The position numbers and the translations under genes were made by a program. The notes under the pieces are model-generated. The model saw nothing but the letters and a program-made list of their open reading frames with translations, had not been told where the DNA came from and made no database searches. Source: Phocoena phocoena (lineage: Eukaryota; Chordata; Mammalia; Artiodactyla; Phocoenidae). From it: DNA of 64,000 nt. Below are positions 1 through 11,143 of the stretch, in pieces. Position 1 is the first letter of the stretch. Every line of letters begins with the position of its first letter. Location of the stretch: assembly GCF_963924675.1 (NCBI RefSeq), contig NC_089219.1, positions 153,594,288 to 153,658,287 on the forward strand, given 5' to 3'.

Positions 1-38
1 GCAGGTGGATTCTTAACCACTGCGCCACCAGGGAAGTC
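1..38 (-). mobile_element. CHR-type SINE, 5' head only (cut by window edge)
   Basis: The first 38 bases are the reverse complement of the SINE head (CTTCCCTGGTGGCGCAGTGG followed by the A-box region of the tRNA-like promoter). The rest of the element lies left of the window. Confidence 0.88.
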
Positions 39-229
39 TCTAATTTTTAAACTTAGAGTGTCAGCAATGCCTTAAGTGCTCATTAAGTTTCAAATGAAGA
101 TCAAAGCAAAACCAATTGGAAGGATTCTTTCTGGCCCCCCTGCCAGACAGGAAGAATTTACAATCTGTCCCATCTCATATGTCCTCTGTTCCAGAGCCTT
201 TAATAGCTCTTCTGTGTTTGCACAGTACT
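39..229. other. Unique sequence, no feature seen
   Basis: Short stretch between the SINE head and a MIR. The 62-codon open frame here has no recognisable domain. Confidence 0.5.
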
Positions 230-425
230 TGCAGTTTACAAAGCGCTTTTTCTGCATAGAATAATTGGATCTTTGCAGTAGTCCTGTATGGTAGGGAGAA
301 TAGGGTGTGAGCTATTATTCCCATTTTCCAGTTGGGGAACTGAGGCTCAGACAGGATTGCATGAGATCACACAGTTCATGTGGCAGGACTGTAACGAGGT
401 CCTCTGCCTGTTGACCTAGGCTCTT
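230..425 (+). repeat. MIR fragment
   Basis: Contains the MIR core order on the plus strand: a CCCATTTTCCAG-like block, then GAACTGAGGCTCAG, then a TCACACAG block. Diverged, as expected for this pre-eutherian SINE. Confidence 0.7.
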
Positions 426-905
426 GCCCCTACCTTGAGTTGACAGGCTTTCTCACCCTGCACACCTTGGGCCAGTTCTTCAGGCTTCAGGCTTTCTAGG
501 CTTGGGTGGTACCAGGGAGACGTGGGGAGAGCACCCCTGGCTGGGAAGGGCTGCAGCAAAGGGGAGGTAGCAGTAGTTCTGCCTCCATCCCAGGAAATGA
601 ATTCTAGCCCCTCTGGTTTGTTCTCAAGCTGACACTGGATCCTGGATTCCAGAAATCCTCCTTCCTTCACGTTTTCACCTGGGAAAGACCACAGGAGAGG
701 GACCCTCACAGAAACCCAGGGTGGAATTTGCTCTGCAGGGGAGGCTCAGGCTTTTTACCCCAGGATCTAGGGCCCTTCAGTCTCTCCCCTTATTTAAAGG
801 CAGCTCCTTAGGCCCCATCTTCATGACCCCTTCCAAACACAGAGTGAACTGAAGTGTTCCCACTGGGACCTGGGCAAATGCTCAGGTTGGACACTTGCCT
901 TTCAG
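426..905. other. Unique sequence, nothing recognised
   Basis: Moderately GC-rich DNA with no repeat signature or coding domain that I recognise. The 97-codon minus-strand frame at 416-709 shows no motif. Confidence 0.5.
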
Positions 906-1085
906 TCATTCATCCAACTAATATTTATGTGCCAGACAATGGGCAGGCCACCTCACTTGCCTTATCTCCTTTCACCCTGGTGGTCTTAAGAAGTAGGTGG
1001 CATTACGCTCATTTCATGGGAAATGAAGCTCAGAGAGGGCTGCTAACCAGTAGGTCACAGAGGTGGGGCCAGTTCTAGACATTCT
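906..1085 (+). repeat. MIR fragment
   Basis: Reads ATTTATGTGCCAGACA, a block resembling TTATCTCCTTTCACCCT, then GAAGCTCAGAGAGG and GTCACAGAGGTGGGGCC, in MIR plus order. Confidence 0.75.
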
Positions 1086-1222
1086 GACCAAGCCTGCTGT
1101 GCCCTCACCCTTCTGTGCTACTTAAAAGAAACAATGAACATATGAGTACGGTGTCCAGACCAACCCAGAGTGGCCAGGGCAGGGAGGAAAGAGAGGTTTT
1201 AAATGTCTGGCTAGTCTGCTTG

Positions 1223-1507
1223 TCCATCTCAGTTTTGTTTTTCTTAAAATATTTATTTATTTATTTTCTTTATATTTTTTGGCTGCATCGGGTCTTCGTT
1301 GCGATGCACGGGCTTCTGTCTAGTTGTGGCATGCGGGTTTTCTCTCTCGTTGAGGTGCGCGAGCTCAGTAGCTGTGGCTCGCAGGTTCAGTTGCCCCGCG
1401 GCATGTGGGATCTTAGTTCCCCGACCGGGGATCCAACCCGCATCCCCTGCATTGGAAGGCGGACTCTTAACCACTGGACCACCAGGGAAGTCCCTCCATC
1501 TCAGTTT
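1223..1507 (-). mobile_element. CHR-type SINE with target-site duplication
   Basis: Minus-strand SINE body at 1236-1494. Its AT-rich tail (ATTTATTTATTTATT) is on the left and its tRNA-like head (reverse complement of CTTCCCTGGTGGTCCAGTGG) is on the right. It is flanked by a 13-bp direct repeat TCCATCTCAGTTT at 1223-1235 and 1495-1507. Several minus-strand open frames here are SINE sequence, not genes. Confidence 0.93.
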
Positions 1508-3004
1508 AACAGCCTCCAGAAAGCAGGGACTGAGGATGGAGAACATTTCTGGGAAAAGGACACCTACTTCCTGTATTTAACCTGGGCGTGGGGAGGGTTG
1601 GGGAGAGGGAGAGTAGGCAGATGGAGGGCAGACCCCAGGTGAAGGGAGGGTCCTGTGGGCTGGGGTGGTGTCCCTCCCCAACGACTGTCTGCCCCACTCT
1701 GCCCCGAGCCCTTGGGGTCTCAGCCTGACCTCTGGAGGAGCCACGCCCTGTGCTCCCGGGAAGTCACTTTGTCCACACCCCTGCCTCCGAACAGACCCTT
1801 GTAAGGCTCACCAGGTAGAGTGCCCTCTTCCTCAAAATCCCCCTGAGAAGGAAACTCTGCTGCCTCCTTGGGTTACCACACATTCCTCTTTTATCTATTA
1901 GAAATAAGTAAATTCTTCGGAAGGTCTAATCTGAATCCTTCTTATTCAGATTCTGACAGGCACACACCAGAAACAGAAAGAGGACGATAACTGAGATAGG
2001 GGGCGTTTTAAGACTTACGGAGTCTCCCCAGCACCCCGTGCCACACTGACATTTGGGGTCTGCGGTTCTGCCTTAGAGGCACCCTCGTCTGCTGGAGCTG
2101 AAAGTGAAGGTGCCGGAGGGAGTGCGTCCACCAGAGCCAAGAACAGGCGCGTAGGGGCTGCTTCAGCCGTTGGCTCTAGGCTGGCTTCGTTTATCTGCTT
2201 AGTTTCTTCTGGGATTTGGTGGTTGGGGGTGGAGAGAAAGTGTGTAGGCAGGAAAAGCTGTTTTTCTTTGCATTGTTTGGAGGGGTGTGGCTTACCTGAC
2301 CCATTGGAGTGGCCACAGACAATGTTCTATTTTTGGTTCCCTGAGTGGCCTTTTGCAAAGTGCTCAACTTCTGTAGGCCTCTATGGGCTCCCCACACCTG
2401 CGGCATAGAAGCATGGGAGTGGGATGCATGGATGCCTTTCCTGTGGTGGTGTGAAACCTGGCTAATTAGTTTGAGGGAAAGACCAATGGCAGCGCTTTGA
2501 GGCAAGATCCTTGGGATAAGTTAGAAATAAAGCCAAATTCTGAAACTTCTTATCAGAGGAGCCTCCTGAGGTCATCTGGTTCTTCCCTTCCACATTCCAG
2601 GCCGGATGGTCCTTGTCACCATCCCGTCTAGCTGATTCTTCATGAAGAGAAAATGATTCCACACCCTTCCCCAGTGGGCCACCACGCCCAGTCTCTGTGA
2701 GGACCAGGCCTCCATTCCTGCACCTTCCATTGAACATGGAGGCTGCAGCAACCCCTGTGGTGCATTCCAATGGGACCACCTGCTTCAAGGACCTTAGGGC
2801 ATCATTCACCATAAGAGCCCATGGTGCCCAAGTTGTCATCACCCTGGAATCACAGACATTGGGCTGTAACTTCTGCTTGGTAATTACCCCAGCGCCTTCA
2901 GCATGATATCATCTCCATGGGATAATCAGCCTGACAGTAACCAATTGTTAGGCTTCTTATGTGATAAAGGCTGAGAAATAGTTCTCAAAGTAACTGTTGC
3001 TCAG
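1508..3004. other. Unique sequence, about 1.5 kb, nothing recognised
   Basis: No SINE, LINE or LTR signature that I can name and no coding domain. The short open frames on both strands (60-126 codons) overlap each other in different frames, as expected by chance. Confidence 0.45.
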
Positions 3005-3270
3005 ATCTGCTTGCTCAGCAGTCCCTTAGGACTCAGCTCAAGTGTCACCTCCTCTGAGATGCCTTCCCTGAGTTCTCTCTCCCAAACCCAGGTTAGGTGC
3101 CCCTCGGGGCTTCCAAAGTGTTCAGAGGTGACCTCTGTTGAGGCCCTTACTGTGTACTATGATGATGGTCTATTGCTGTGTCTCCTTCCCACTAGACTCC
3201 AGGCTCCTTGAGGGCAAAGCATCTTATTCATTTCGTATTTCCAGAAGCTGGCATGGCGCCTGGCACAACA
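3005..3270 (+). repeat. L2 LINE 3' end fragment
   Basis: Plus-strand order matches the L2 3' end: CAGCTCAAGTGTCACCTCCT, CTGAGATGCCTTCCCTGA, CTAGACTCCAGGCTCCTTGA, GGGCAAAGCATCTTATT, then TGGCGCCTGGCACAACAGG. Typical old divergence. Confidence 0.82.
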
Positions 3271-3764
3271 GGTGCCCAGTAGTTTATTATAGCAAAAACG
3301 AACCAACAGCTGAACGGATACTTGAATGAATATAAACTCTGGTTGGTGCTGGAGGGCTTGGAGTTAGTCACACGACCATCCTAACAGATTCCAGAGGCAG
3401 GCAGGCCGAGAAGTCTGCCACCTGGAGGTCTTTAAGCAGGAGCAACATGCCATCTGCCCGGTCTGGGCTAATTTTGGTTTTGCCAGACCTAGGAACAGGG
3501 ATATAGGTCTCTGACCTCCTTGCAAGCCACAGATATTAAGTGAGGAGGTGACGAGTAGGGTCAATGGTTCTCCCTTTGGGAACTCACCCTCTTCTCCCTC
3601 ATCTGTTTCTGAGGCTGCCTGTGGCAGAACAATGTTGAAATGCTCAGAACCCTTTGAGATGGGAAGTCTTGGGTGGGGTCTGTACCCACCATTGATCAGA
3701 CGCTTCTGAATTTCCAAGGTGATAAAGGTTTTAGTTAGGCTACTGTATCTGAGTTTATGAAAAC
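3271..3764. other. Unique sequence, nothing recognised
   Basis: A 137-codon minus-strand frame at 3364-3777 runs into the neighbouring MIR and has no recognisable motif. I regard it as a chance frame. Confidence 0.45.
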
Positions 3765-3910
3765 TCATTATCCTCATTGAATCATTATCCTTATTTTATT
3801 GAAGAGGAAAGTGAAAGTCAGAGAGGTTCAGTAACTTATCCAAGGTCACACAGTTGGTATGTAGCAGTACTAGTTTTCAAACCTAGTTTCCTTACTCTAA
3901 AGCCCATATT
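3765..3910 (+). repeat. MIR fragment
   Basis: Contains GAAAGTCAGAGAGGTTCAGT and AACTTATCCAAGGTCACACA in MIR plus order. Confidence 0.82.
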
Positions 3911-4579
3911 TTCTCTTCCAAAGCCTGGGGCCCATGGCTTCTGGACTTCTGACTTTCCTCCATCCCTATCCCTCTGCCTTTACTCGCCCTCTCTTAACAT
4001 TTAGTCAGAAGTTTAGAGTTCACAAAATAGTTTATTACTGGGTCTGGCATCTTGGTGTATAAACTCAACCCCAATGAGGTAACTGATGCAGTCTCTGCCC
4101 TCTAGGACGGGTTGGCAGGGGCTCCCTTACACACCGGCTATCACAGCCGCATTTCCAGTTCCCTTTCCTGGATTCCCATTCCTTCCATCCCAGTCCATAG
4201 CCAGGGATGTTTCTCTTACCTTCTCCTGTCACACAGGAAGCAACACCTCCTCTGTCTGGGCTCTGAATTATCTCGGCTTTCATCACAGCTCTCTCAGTCT
4301 GAAGTCACTGCATCCCCTGAATTACGAAAACCAGAATTTTATAAGTGGTTTCTACCTCTACTGGACACCCAGGAGAGATGAAATTTTTGCTAAACATTCT
4401 TCATTTTTCTTGAACTCACAGTTTTTAAAAAATACCTTGGAGGTATTCAAGTCAAATGCACTGACCGCTGTTTTAAGACCGAAGAAACGAAGGTGGATAA
4501 GACTGACTCTGGCTCTTGAGGGTCCAGGAGTTTGTCAGAAGTTCCTCATGGCATGCATTTGTTTAAATGCTTTGCCTAA
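3911..4579. other. Unique sequence, nothing recognised
   Basis: A 244-codon plus-strand frame (4086-4820) crosses this stretch, but its C-terminal third is antisense SINE. The N-terminal part has no motif that I recognise. Confidence 0.45.
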
Positions 4580-4810
4580 CCCTGAAACATACTTTTTTTT
4601 TTTTGCGGTACGCGGGCCTCTCACTGTTGTGGCCTCTCCCGTTGCAGAGCACGGGCTCCGGACGCGCAGTCTCAGCGGCCATGGCTCACGGGCCCAGCCG
4701 CTCCGCGGCATGTGGGATCTTCCCGGACTGGGGCACGAACCCATGTCCCCTGCATCGGGAGGCGGACTCTCAACCACTGCGCCACCAGGGAAGCCCCCTG
4801 AAACATACTT
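4580..4810 (-). mobile_element. Short CHR-2-like SINE with TSD
   Basis: Minus-strand element at 4595-4795: T-tail, GCGGTACGCGGGCCTCTCAC end, B box as the reverse complement of GGTTCGTGCCCC, and a SINE head on the right. It is flanked by CCCTGAAACATACTT at 4580-4594 and 4796-4810. The well preserved CpGs suggest a relatively young copy. Confidence 0.95.
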
Positions 4811-4964
4811 TAGTAGTTAAATTGGTTGTCTTCATATTAAGGAAACTTGACCCACTGATTAAAGATAGGGTCAGTAGTGGTCATTTGTATGTTTGTCTGC
4901 TTCTGGTAACAGCACTTTGATTTTTCTTTGACAAATCACTGCTTCCTCATGCTAAAATCTTGCA

Positions 4965-5321
4965 GTTTGGGAACAGTTGACCCCACTCCTGACTCCAAAC
5001 CTGGCAATGAGATCCAATTCTGGGACTTTGGTCGAAATCCCTTCTGGTAGAATCGAAGCTAGTAGGATTAACACCTGGAGTTGTGGGGCCATCTTGTCAA
5101 TGCTTCCAGGAAAGTGGAGCCAATGTAGAAAGTCCAGCTGCAAGTGGGAAGGAAACCAGTCCTGACCATGTCATGAGATCTCTGTATGCAGCCGGGCCTG
5201 ATATACTCATGGATTTTGCTCAGGCCAGGTATAGACGGGTTCTTTTCATTGCAGTGGAAAAAGTTCTGACTAATATTGGACCTGAGGCCCATAGTCATTA
5301 AAAAAAAAAAAAAAAAAAAAG
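4965..5321 (+). repeat. Probable old LTR-like repeat ending beside a 22-base A-run
   Basis: Parts resemble MaLR/MLT1-type LTRs on the plus strand (GCCATCTTGTCAATG, AGTGGAGCCAATGTAGAAAG, GTTCTGACTAATATTGG). It ends next to a pure A-run at about 5299-5320. Neither the family nor whether the A-run belongs to it is certain. A processed pseudogene is possible, but I recognise no gene. Confidence 0.35.
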
Positions 5322-6952
5322 TTGCCTTTTCCCACTAGCCTCAGGGAACAGGAGTGAATTCTTCTTCCTCCTACATCTCCTGCTATACACTGACCTTGTC
5401 TTACTTCCTTTCCCCTTCCAGGCTGTCCCTGGAGTTTGGTTTAGCCTGACTTCATCAGGATAAGAGTGTATAGATGATGGAGGAAGGGGCAAGCCTCCAG
5501 ACACTACTGTCCTGATGGGGCAGGTGAGGCCATGGAGGGATTCAGAAGCAAAGTCCTCAGTTTAGGGTGGCCCCAGCTGCACTGACTCCCAGGAACAGCC
5601 CTAAGGATGGTAGGTTACTAAGACTGGGTGAGGGAGTAGCAGTCCGTCAATGGGCAATTGTACAGCCTCTTGAGATGTTGTCCACCCTGCACCTTCTGAC
5701 TCCTGATACTGAAATAACTGTACTCTTTGCCTCAAAACTCCACAATACTTGGAGGTCTTGCTTCTATCCTTTTCTATCCAAGACCCCACCATCCAGGGAA
5801 TCAGCTGGGGGTGGTTTTACCCACAAGAGCAAAGGGACCTGAACTTTTGCAGGTATGCATTATCACATCTGGAGGTCACATTTTGGACAGGTCATCCTAT
5901 TAGGGGATTTCTCTACATACAAGGTATTGTTTTAATGCATTAGACTAACAGGACTCTTTGGTGTATTGCAGACAGATTTGTCAGTCACTCCTTTTGTTTG
6001 TTCCTTCCCTCTGTCTTCCCTGGTTCCTGTACCTATCTTGGCTTCTGGCCATATCCAGTTTTTGAATTACCTTGAGAGAAGCAGGGCTTGTATTAATTAT
6101 CTCCACAATATTCTTCCCCTCTGGCCTGTGCTGAGATGAAAGAAAGAATATCCTAGCTAGAAATGCCTGAGGGAGGGAAGCTGAAGAATGTTCCAGCCTA
6201 GGACTAATGAGTCAGCCACACCCACCAGGCTCCTGTGTCCCCTCTGGGAGCCCTTTCCAATCAGACAGGGAACCAGTGCCTTTCTGTCTTCAGCTTGATT
6301 GTGGCCCAGTCCACAGGTGCCTCCCCAAGCCTGGATGCTACCTTGGCTGGGGTCCTTCTGTATTTCAACTGCTCTCCCGGTGGCCACCACCCTCGTGGAC
6401 TCCAAACAATTGGCTGGCCCCTGCATTCCCCGCTGCTGTGCCCTGTCAGGCTGATTAGATACCCAGCACCATCTACTTTCACATTAGCACAGCGACACTT
6501 GTTCTTTTGGACTCTAGTCCTAGCCTGCCTGAGGTTTTCTCCAGCCCTAGTCTGTGCCGCAGCAACTGCATTGCTGTCTCAATCCGGTTCCATCTGGTCG
6601 TTTCCTCTCCTACAAGGTCCCAGTCACTTTGAACTAGATCAGTATCACAGAAAGCAGTAAGGTGAAGGAGGAAAAGGCTCTGCGCCCCCTCTGCAGGGCA
6701 GGTGCCTTTGTTCTGGCTGTGGTGGTGGGACGTGGTGGAAGGTTCATTCATGCTCACTTGTCCCATCCTTGACTGACCAGCAGCACAGAACAGCCTGGGT
6801 GGCCTGGACTCTGAGAACCATCTATAGCCTGAACCCTAAGCCCTGATCTCATTAGCCTAATGGTCTAGCTAAGCTCAGCTCCTTTGCTCATTCAAAATAG
6901 CTTTAGCATCAAGTATGTGACTAGTTTTGTTGTAGCTGCAGGAAGAGTTATT
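5322..6952. other. Unique sequence, about 1.6 kb, nothing recognised
   Basis: No repeat consensus or protein domain recognised. The 141-codon plus-strand frame at 6235-6660 overlaps others in different frames and has no motif. Confidence 0.45.
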
Positions 6953-7308
6953 AAAAGGCTATGGTGGGGGGCTTCCCTGGTGGCGCAGTGGTTGAGAGCC
7001 TGCCTGCTAATGCAGGGGACATGGGTTCGAGCCCTGGTCTGGGAGGATCCTACATGCCGTGGAGCAACTAGGCCCGTGAGCCACAACTACTGAGCCTGTG
7101 CGTCTGGAGCCTGTGCTCCGCAACAGGAGAGGCCGCCATAGTGAGAGGCCCACGCACCGCGATGAAGAGTGGCCCCCACTTGCCACAACTAGAGAAAGCC
7201 CTCGCACAGAAACGAAGACGCAACACAGCAAAAATAAATAAATTAATTAATAAACTCCTACCCCCAACATCTTCTTTAAAAGAAAAACAACAAAAAAAGG
7301 CTATGGTG
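6953..7308 (+). mobile_element. Long CHR-type SINE with TSD
   Basis: Body at 6967-7294, with head GCTTCCCTGGTGGCGCAGTG, B box GGTTCGAGCCCTG, the long-form body (CACAACTACTGAGCCTG, CAACTAGAGAAAGCCC) and a TAAATAAATTAATTAAT tail. It is flanked by AAAAGGCTATGGTG at 6953-6966 and 7295-7308. Bases after the first A-rich tail and before the right TSD (about 7250-7290) are extra. Confidence 0.95.
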
Positions 7309-7744
7309 TAGCTGGCTGTAAAAACTTACACCCATGAAAATTACCCAACAGCATAATAAAATGAGATGTGAATAACACAAGAATGTCCCAGAATATGGTC
7401 TGTGATTTGTCGTTGCTTGAATCAGAAGGGAAGTTCTGTGGGTGTTCCGAGGATGGCAAGATGCCTGGCACTGGGATTGTCAGGGAAAGTCTGTCTGGAT
7501 TGATGCAGGTCTTGAAGTTTTGAAGGATCTGGACCAAGTGGGTCTGACCTTCCAGGGAGTGGCTGGAAGGTCACTCAGGGAGGCCCAGACTTCGGGGAGC
7601 AATCCCTCTGAAGAATATCAGAGTTGAGGTCCGTCTAATTGAAGCCAAGGATTCTTGTCAGGGGCAGCGGAAGATGAGGAGAGAATGTGACCCTTCTTTC
7701 TCTAACTTTGGGGAAAATTAAGAACTCAGCTGTCAAAATAAGTA
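7309..7744. other. Unique sequence, nothing recognised
   Basis: No repeat or coding signature recognised. Confidence 0.45.
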
Positions 7745-7930
7745 ACATTCATTGCTGAAGTCTTTTGCACAGATTAATTCATTTAATCCCTAAAACAATG
7801 CTATGCAATCGGCATTTAGGTTATCCCGGGTTTTTAAAGATAAGGAAGCTGAGGCGCAGAGAGTTTAAGGCCCCAGAGCTCTGTCAGTATTTGAACCTTT
7901 GTGTCCTCAAAATACTTGCTTTTCTTACCA
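7745..7930 (+). repeat. MIR fragment
   Basis: Contains TTCATTTAATCCCTAAAACA, GATAAGGAAGCTGAGGCGCA and GAGAGTTTAAGG in MIR plus order. Confidence 0.82.
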
Positions 7931-8579
7931 TGTCATGCTGCCTACCCCACCCCACCCCTGGCCCTCCTTCCTGTGGGTCCTGGTGACTCATACTCCTTCT
8001 TGGCAGACATTGTGGTTTTTGATAACTCAGTAAATGAAGTCATCTTGATGTTGCTGCGCCCACTGGCCCCATGTCCGCGGGCTCCTCAGGGCTCTTGGCT
8101 GCTGGAGCAGGAACTCTGTAGCTAATATTTCCTGTTTTTTTTTGTTTGTTTGTTTGTTTGTTCATTTGTTTTGGTTTTAGTTTCTTCTTTAAAAGAACAT
8201 GGACCAGGTTCCCCAAGGGCTGAGCCAAGGCCATTTAAGTGATGTGCTCAGTTACCTAAAAAAGCCTTTCTTCTACATCAAGAACAGGAGTTGTCATTTC
8301 AGGTGAGTTTCTTGCCTTTCCGGAGCTCCCCATATGCTCACAGTACTTGGAACAGGTTTTACCGTCCCTTTTCGTTTGAAGCCTTAAGCCTGATGTGCCA
8401 GAAGCCTGCTCATTATCCCAAAGCCCTTTACCTTCTTCTCAGTGCCCCTCTCCTGGCCCTTGTAAACATGGTGTATTGGTTGTCTCCCAGAATTCCCAGG
8501 GTGCGGTTGCAGTTAGGTGCACTCTGTGTGTCTTGTGGAGGGATGTGGAGGGAAGTAATAGCGAGGAAGGCAGAAGGGG
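7931..8579. other. Unique sequence, nothing recognised
   Basis: Includes a TTTG microsatellite, listed separately. The rest shows no recognisable signal. Confidence 0.4.
8134..8172. repeat. (TTTG)n microsatellite
   Basis: A T-run followed by several perfect TTTG units, then degenerate TTCA/TTTG units. Confidence 0.95.
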
Positions 8580-8790
8580 GCTAACGCACACTGAGTGACT
8601 TCCACGGGCTAGGCACAGTACCTTATATATATTTTAAAGTTGAATCACAGCAGTAGGGTACCAGTACTATTGGCCTCATTTGGCAGTTGAGGAAACGGAC
8701 ACTCAAAGAGGTTGCAGTAACCTTCCAGTCAAGGGCAGAGCCAGGATTCTCTTGGTTCTGAAGTTGTTTTTCCCTCTATGTCAGACCTCA
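8580..8790 (+). repeat. MIR fragment
   Basis: ACTGAGTGACTTCCACGGGC, then GCCTCATTTGGCAGTTGAGG and AAACGGACACTCAAAGAGG, in MIR plus order. Confidence 0.75.
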
Positions 8791-8814
8791 TCCAGCTTGA
8801 ACTTTATCCTTTAG

Positions 8815-9000
8815 GCCATGGGGAATCATGGTGCCAAGCAGGAAACCAAGAGGCTACAGGAGTATTTTAGGAAGATTGATTCGACAGCAGTGAGTGGGAT
8901 GGATGGGAGAAAAGCGAGGTCAAAGCTGTGAGGACCAGTTAGGAGGTTACCGCCACAATGTCACCTTGAGACACCTCCAGGAGGACAGCAGAAGCAGAAA
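8815..9000 (-). repeat. L2 LINE fragment
   Basis: Plus-strand text reads as L2 antisense: GCCATGGGGAATCATGG, TTTAGGAAGATTGATTC, GACAGCAGTGAGTGGGATGG, GACCAGTTAGGAGGTTACCG. Confidence 0.62.
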
Positions 9001-9344
9001 GGACATTGAGAAGGAGAGGTCAGTAGATCTCCACAGTAGAGAGGACCCAGATATGATGAGGAAACCCTTCCTTCTTTCTGATCATTTAGGGTCTCACTGG
9101 CTTTGGTGGCCTGTGCCAGGAGAGAGACCCAGTTGTCATTTCTGCTCAGGTCAGTTCATCCAGGAGCAGAGGCACATGTGTGGTGAGAAGGTACCTTGCT
9201 GTGCTCCTTGGCAGGGCTGGGCTAGGCCTAGACCTTTGAAAGATCTGTTTATCCAGCCCAGGAGACTGCATCTGTGTGCTCAATAAACTGTCATTGACAG
9301 TGGTGAGCTCAGAAGTGTCTCTGACATAGACTGAGCAACACTGA
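9001..9344. other. Unique sequence, nothing recognised
   Basis: Carries an AATAAA hexamer near 9282, with no upstream gene structure that I can support. Confidence 0.4.
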
Positions 9345-9500
9345 TTATGAGCAACTCACCTCCTCAGCTAGGGGACGCAAATGGGTCTAATGACTCCTCC
9401 TCTTCAGATGGGGAAACCGAGGCTCAGAGGTTATGCCACTTTCCCAGGGTCGCCAGGAGAGCCCGAGGGCAGAGTTCCAATTCAGATGCATTGACCTGGA
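9345..9500 (+). repeat. MIR fragment
   Basis: Contains CAGATGGGGAAACCGAGGCT followed by CAGAGGTTATGCCACTTTCC, in MIR plus order. Confidence 0.72.
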
Positions 9501-9564
9501 GTTCTGCTGCTTTCCCGGCTCCTCTCTCTGTGGTGTCCGACAAACGGGGGAAATTAGTGCTAAG

Positions 9565-9778
9565 CTTTCACACGAGCATGGCAGTTTACAAACCTGCGTC
9601 CCATTCATTATCTCATTTGATCCTCACAGCAACTGGGTATTATTATTGTACTCATTACAGAGGAAGAAACTGAGGCTCAAAGAATTGAAGGCTATGGTCA
9701 TTCCACTGTGAGTGACAGAGCTGGAATTCAAAAGGAAGTTTTCTGACTTGCAGTCCACAGCTCTGTCCCAGAGCCATG
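9565..9778 (+). repeat. MIR fragment (well preserved)
   Basis: Contains ATTATCTCATTTGATCCTCA, CAGAGGAAGAAACTGAGGCT and GTGACAGAGCTGGAATTCAA, covering most of the MIR core on the plus strand. Confidence 0.87.
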
Positions 9779-10330
9779 AGAATGAGGAAACAAATGAAAA
9801 CCAGGGCAGCAAAGAGGAGAAATGGAAGAGTCAGGGAGGCGGTGAACACAGCTTAGATGGTGCTGGAGGCCTTCAGGTTCAACATAATAAAAGCTTCTGG
9901 GCAGCAAAGATTATTCACTATAGGTGTGAGCTACCTGGGGAAATCAGTCTATCTGCTGAAGAAATGACCTCCAAAACGTATCCCCCTTCCTACCCGCAGA
10001 TCTCGTGAAGAGAAAGAAGCCAGAGAAAGAGGAAAAATGCACGGCAGCTTTTGTCTGTTAGGTGTCCAGTAAATTAGGTTGAGTGGATGGATGGATGGAT
10101 GAGGCTTAGGAAAACTGCACATCCAGTCAGGCAACGCACCGCATGGTCCTTCTTACAAGTCCTGAACAACTCTCCCGGCTCCCCGGTCCTTTAACCCATC
10201 CACAAGACCTCATGTTATAAACGACAACGACGTTCCCAGCCAAGGAGGAAGAAATAGGTGTGGCACTAGAGAGAAACTGGGAAGTAACTTGCTCTGTTGC
10301 AGAAAGGTGGAGGAATGGATGGAATGGAAT
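9779..10330. other. Unique sequence with a small GGAT repeat
   Basis: A short (GGAT)n tract lies at about 10083-10100. Otherwise no recognised feature. Confidence 0.4.
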
Positions 10331-10381
10331 CCCGTCCCACCCCCCCCCCCCGTCCCCCCCCCCCACCCCCCGCCCCGCCCC
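10331..10381 (-). repeat. C-rich tract (G-quadruplex motif on minus strand)
   Basis: Two C-runs of about a dozen bases, followed by shorter C-runs separated by one or two bases. The minus strand therefore has at least four long G-runs with very short loops. Confidence 0.9.
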
Positions 10382-10869
10382 ATACCTCTTCTCATTTGCT
10401 GAAGCCCTGCTCTGAACTGAGTCAGGATTTCTTCCCACCCGGCCTCCCATGGGGTGGTCAATATGGCATTTGTGGTTGGGCTTAGAAAGGTAAAGTACCT
10501 ACAAAGGCCCAAGGAGCCAAGAATTCTGCTGGCTCAGGCTCTCTTTCCTCTTGTTCTTTGCCCACCTGTCAGAGAAACTCTGCAGTGGGGCCCCTCTCAA
10601 GCCAGGGAGGGGAAAGGCCAAAGAAAGTGTTGGTGATGGTCCATATAGGGCCGTGGCTTTGCTTACTGCTCAGACTCAACCACCACTTACCAGCTGAACC
10701 AATAACTCTGGCCTGAAGGCTGCATTGTGGTTTCATCACAGAGAACTCATGGGCCTATGTATCCCGACCCTGGGTTCCGGTTCTAGCTGTCACTGAGTAT
10801 GCCCAGTATATAACATGACATCTGTAGGTAGTAGGTGCTCACTAAATATCTGATGGAGTGAATGAATGA
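10382..10869. other. Unique sequence, nothing recognised
   Basis: No repeat or coding signature recognised. Confidence 0.4.
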
Positions 10870-11060
10870 ATGAAATAATTAGCTGTGACCTTGGACAGAT
10901 TACTTCTCCCTCTGGATCTTGATTTCCACATCTGTAAAAGGGGCATTGTAATGCTGGCCCTACCTCTCACTCCAAGCCATCCCCCAAACCTCAGGAGGAA
11001 ATGAATGGATGGATGTTTATGCACAGTAAGGTCTGGGCACACACCAGTAGTTGACATTTG
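10870..11060 (-). repeat. MIR fragment
   Basis: Plus-strand text is MIR antisense: AGCTGTGACCTTGGACAGAT, TACTTCTCCCTCTGGATC, CCACATCTGTAAAAGGGGCA. Confidence 0.82.
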
Positions 11061-11143
11061 AGCCACTTCCCCTCAGGTCACATTACTGCTTGCTCTGTAG
11101 TTAGGATGGGCCCTATCCTTAGGCTCCTGAAAGTCCTAACCCA

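Noticed and set aside
4086..4820. 244-codon plus-strand frame as a gene.
   Set aside because: The last third is antisense CHR-2-like SINE and the remainder has no domain. The frame is created partly by the SINE insertion.
5299..5321. Processed pseudogene ending in the 22-base A-run.
   Set aside because: No recognisable coding remnant upstream and no matching TSD around the run. The upstream text looks more like an old LTR.
6967..7100. tRNA gene suggested by A- and B-box-like sequences.
   Set aside because: The match is the tRNA-derived head of a SINE with TSD and A-rich tail. It lacks a foldable anticodon arm and recurs throughout the window.
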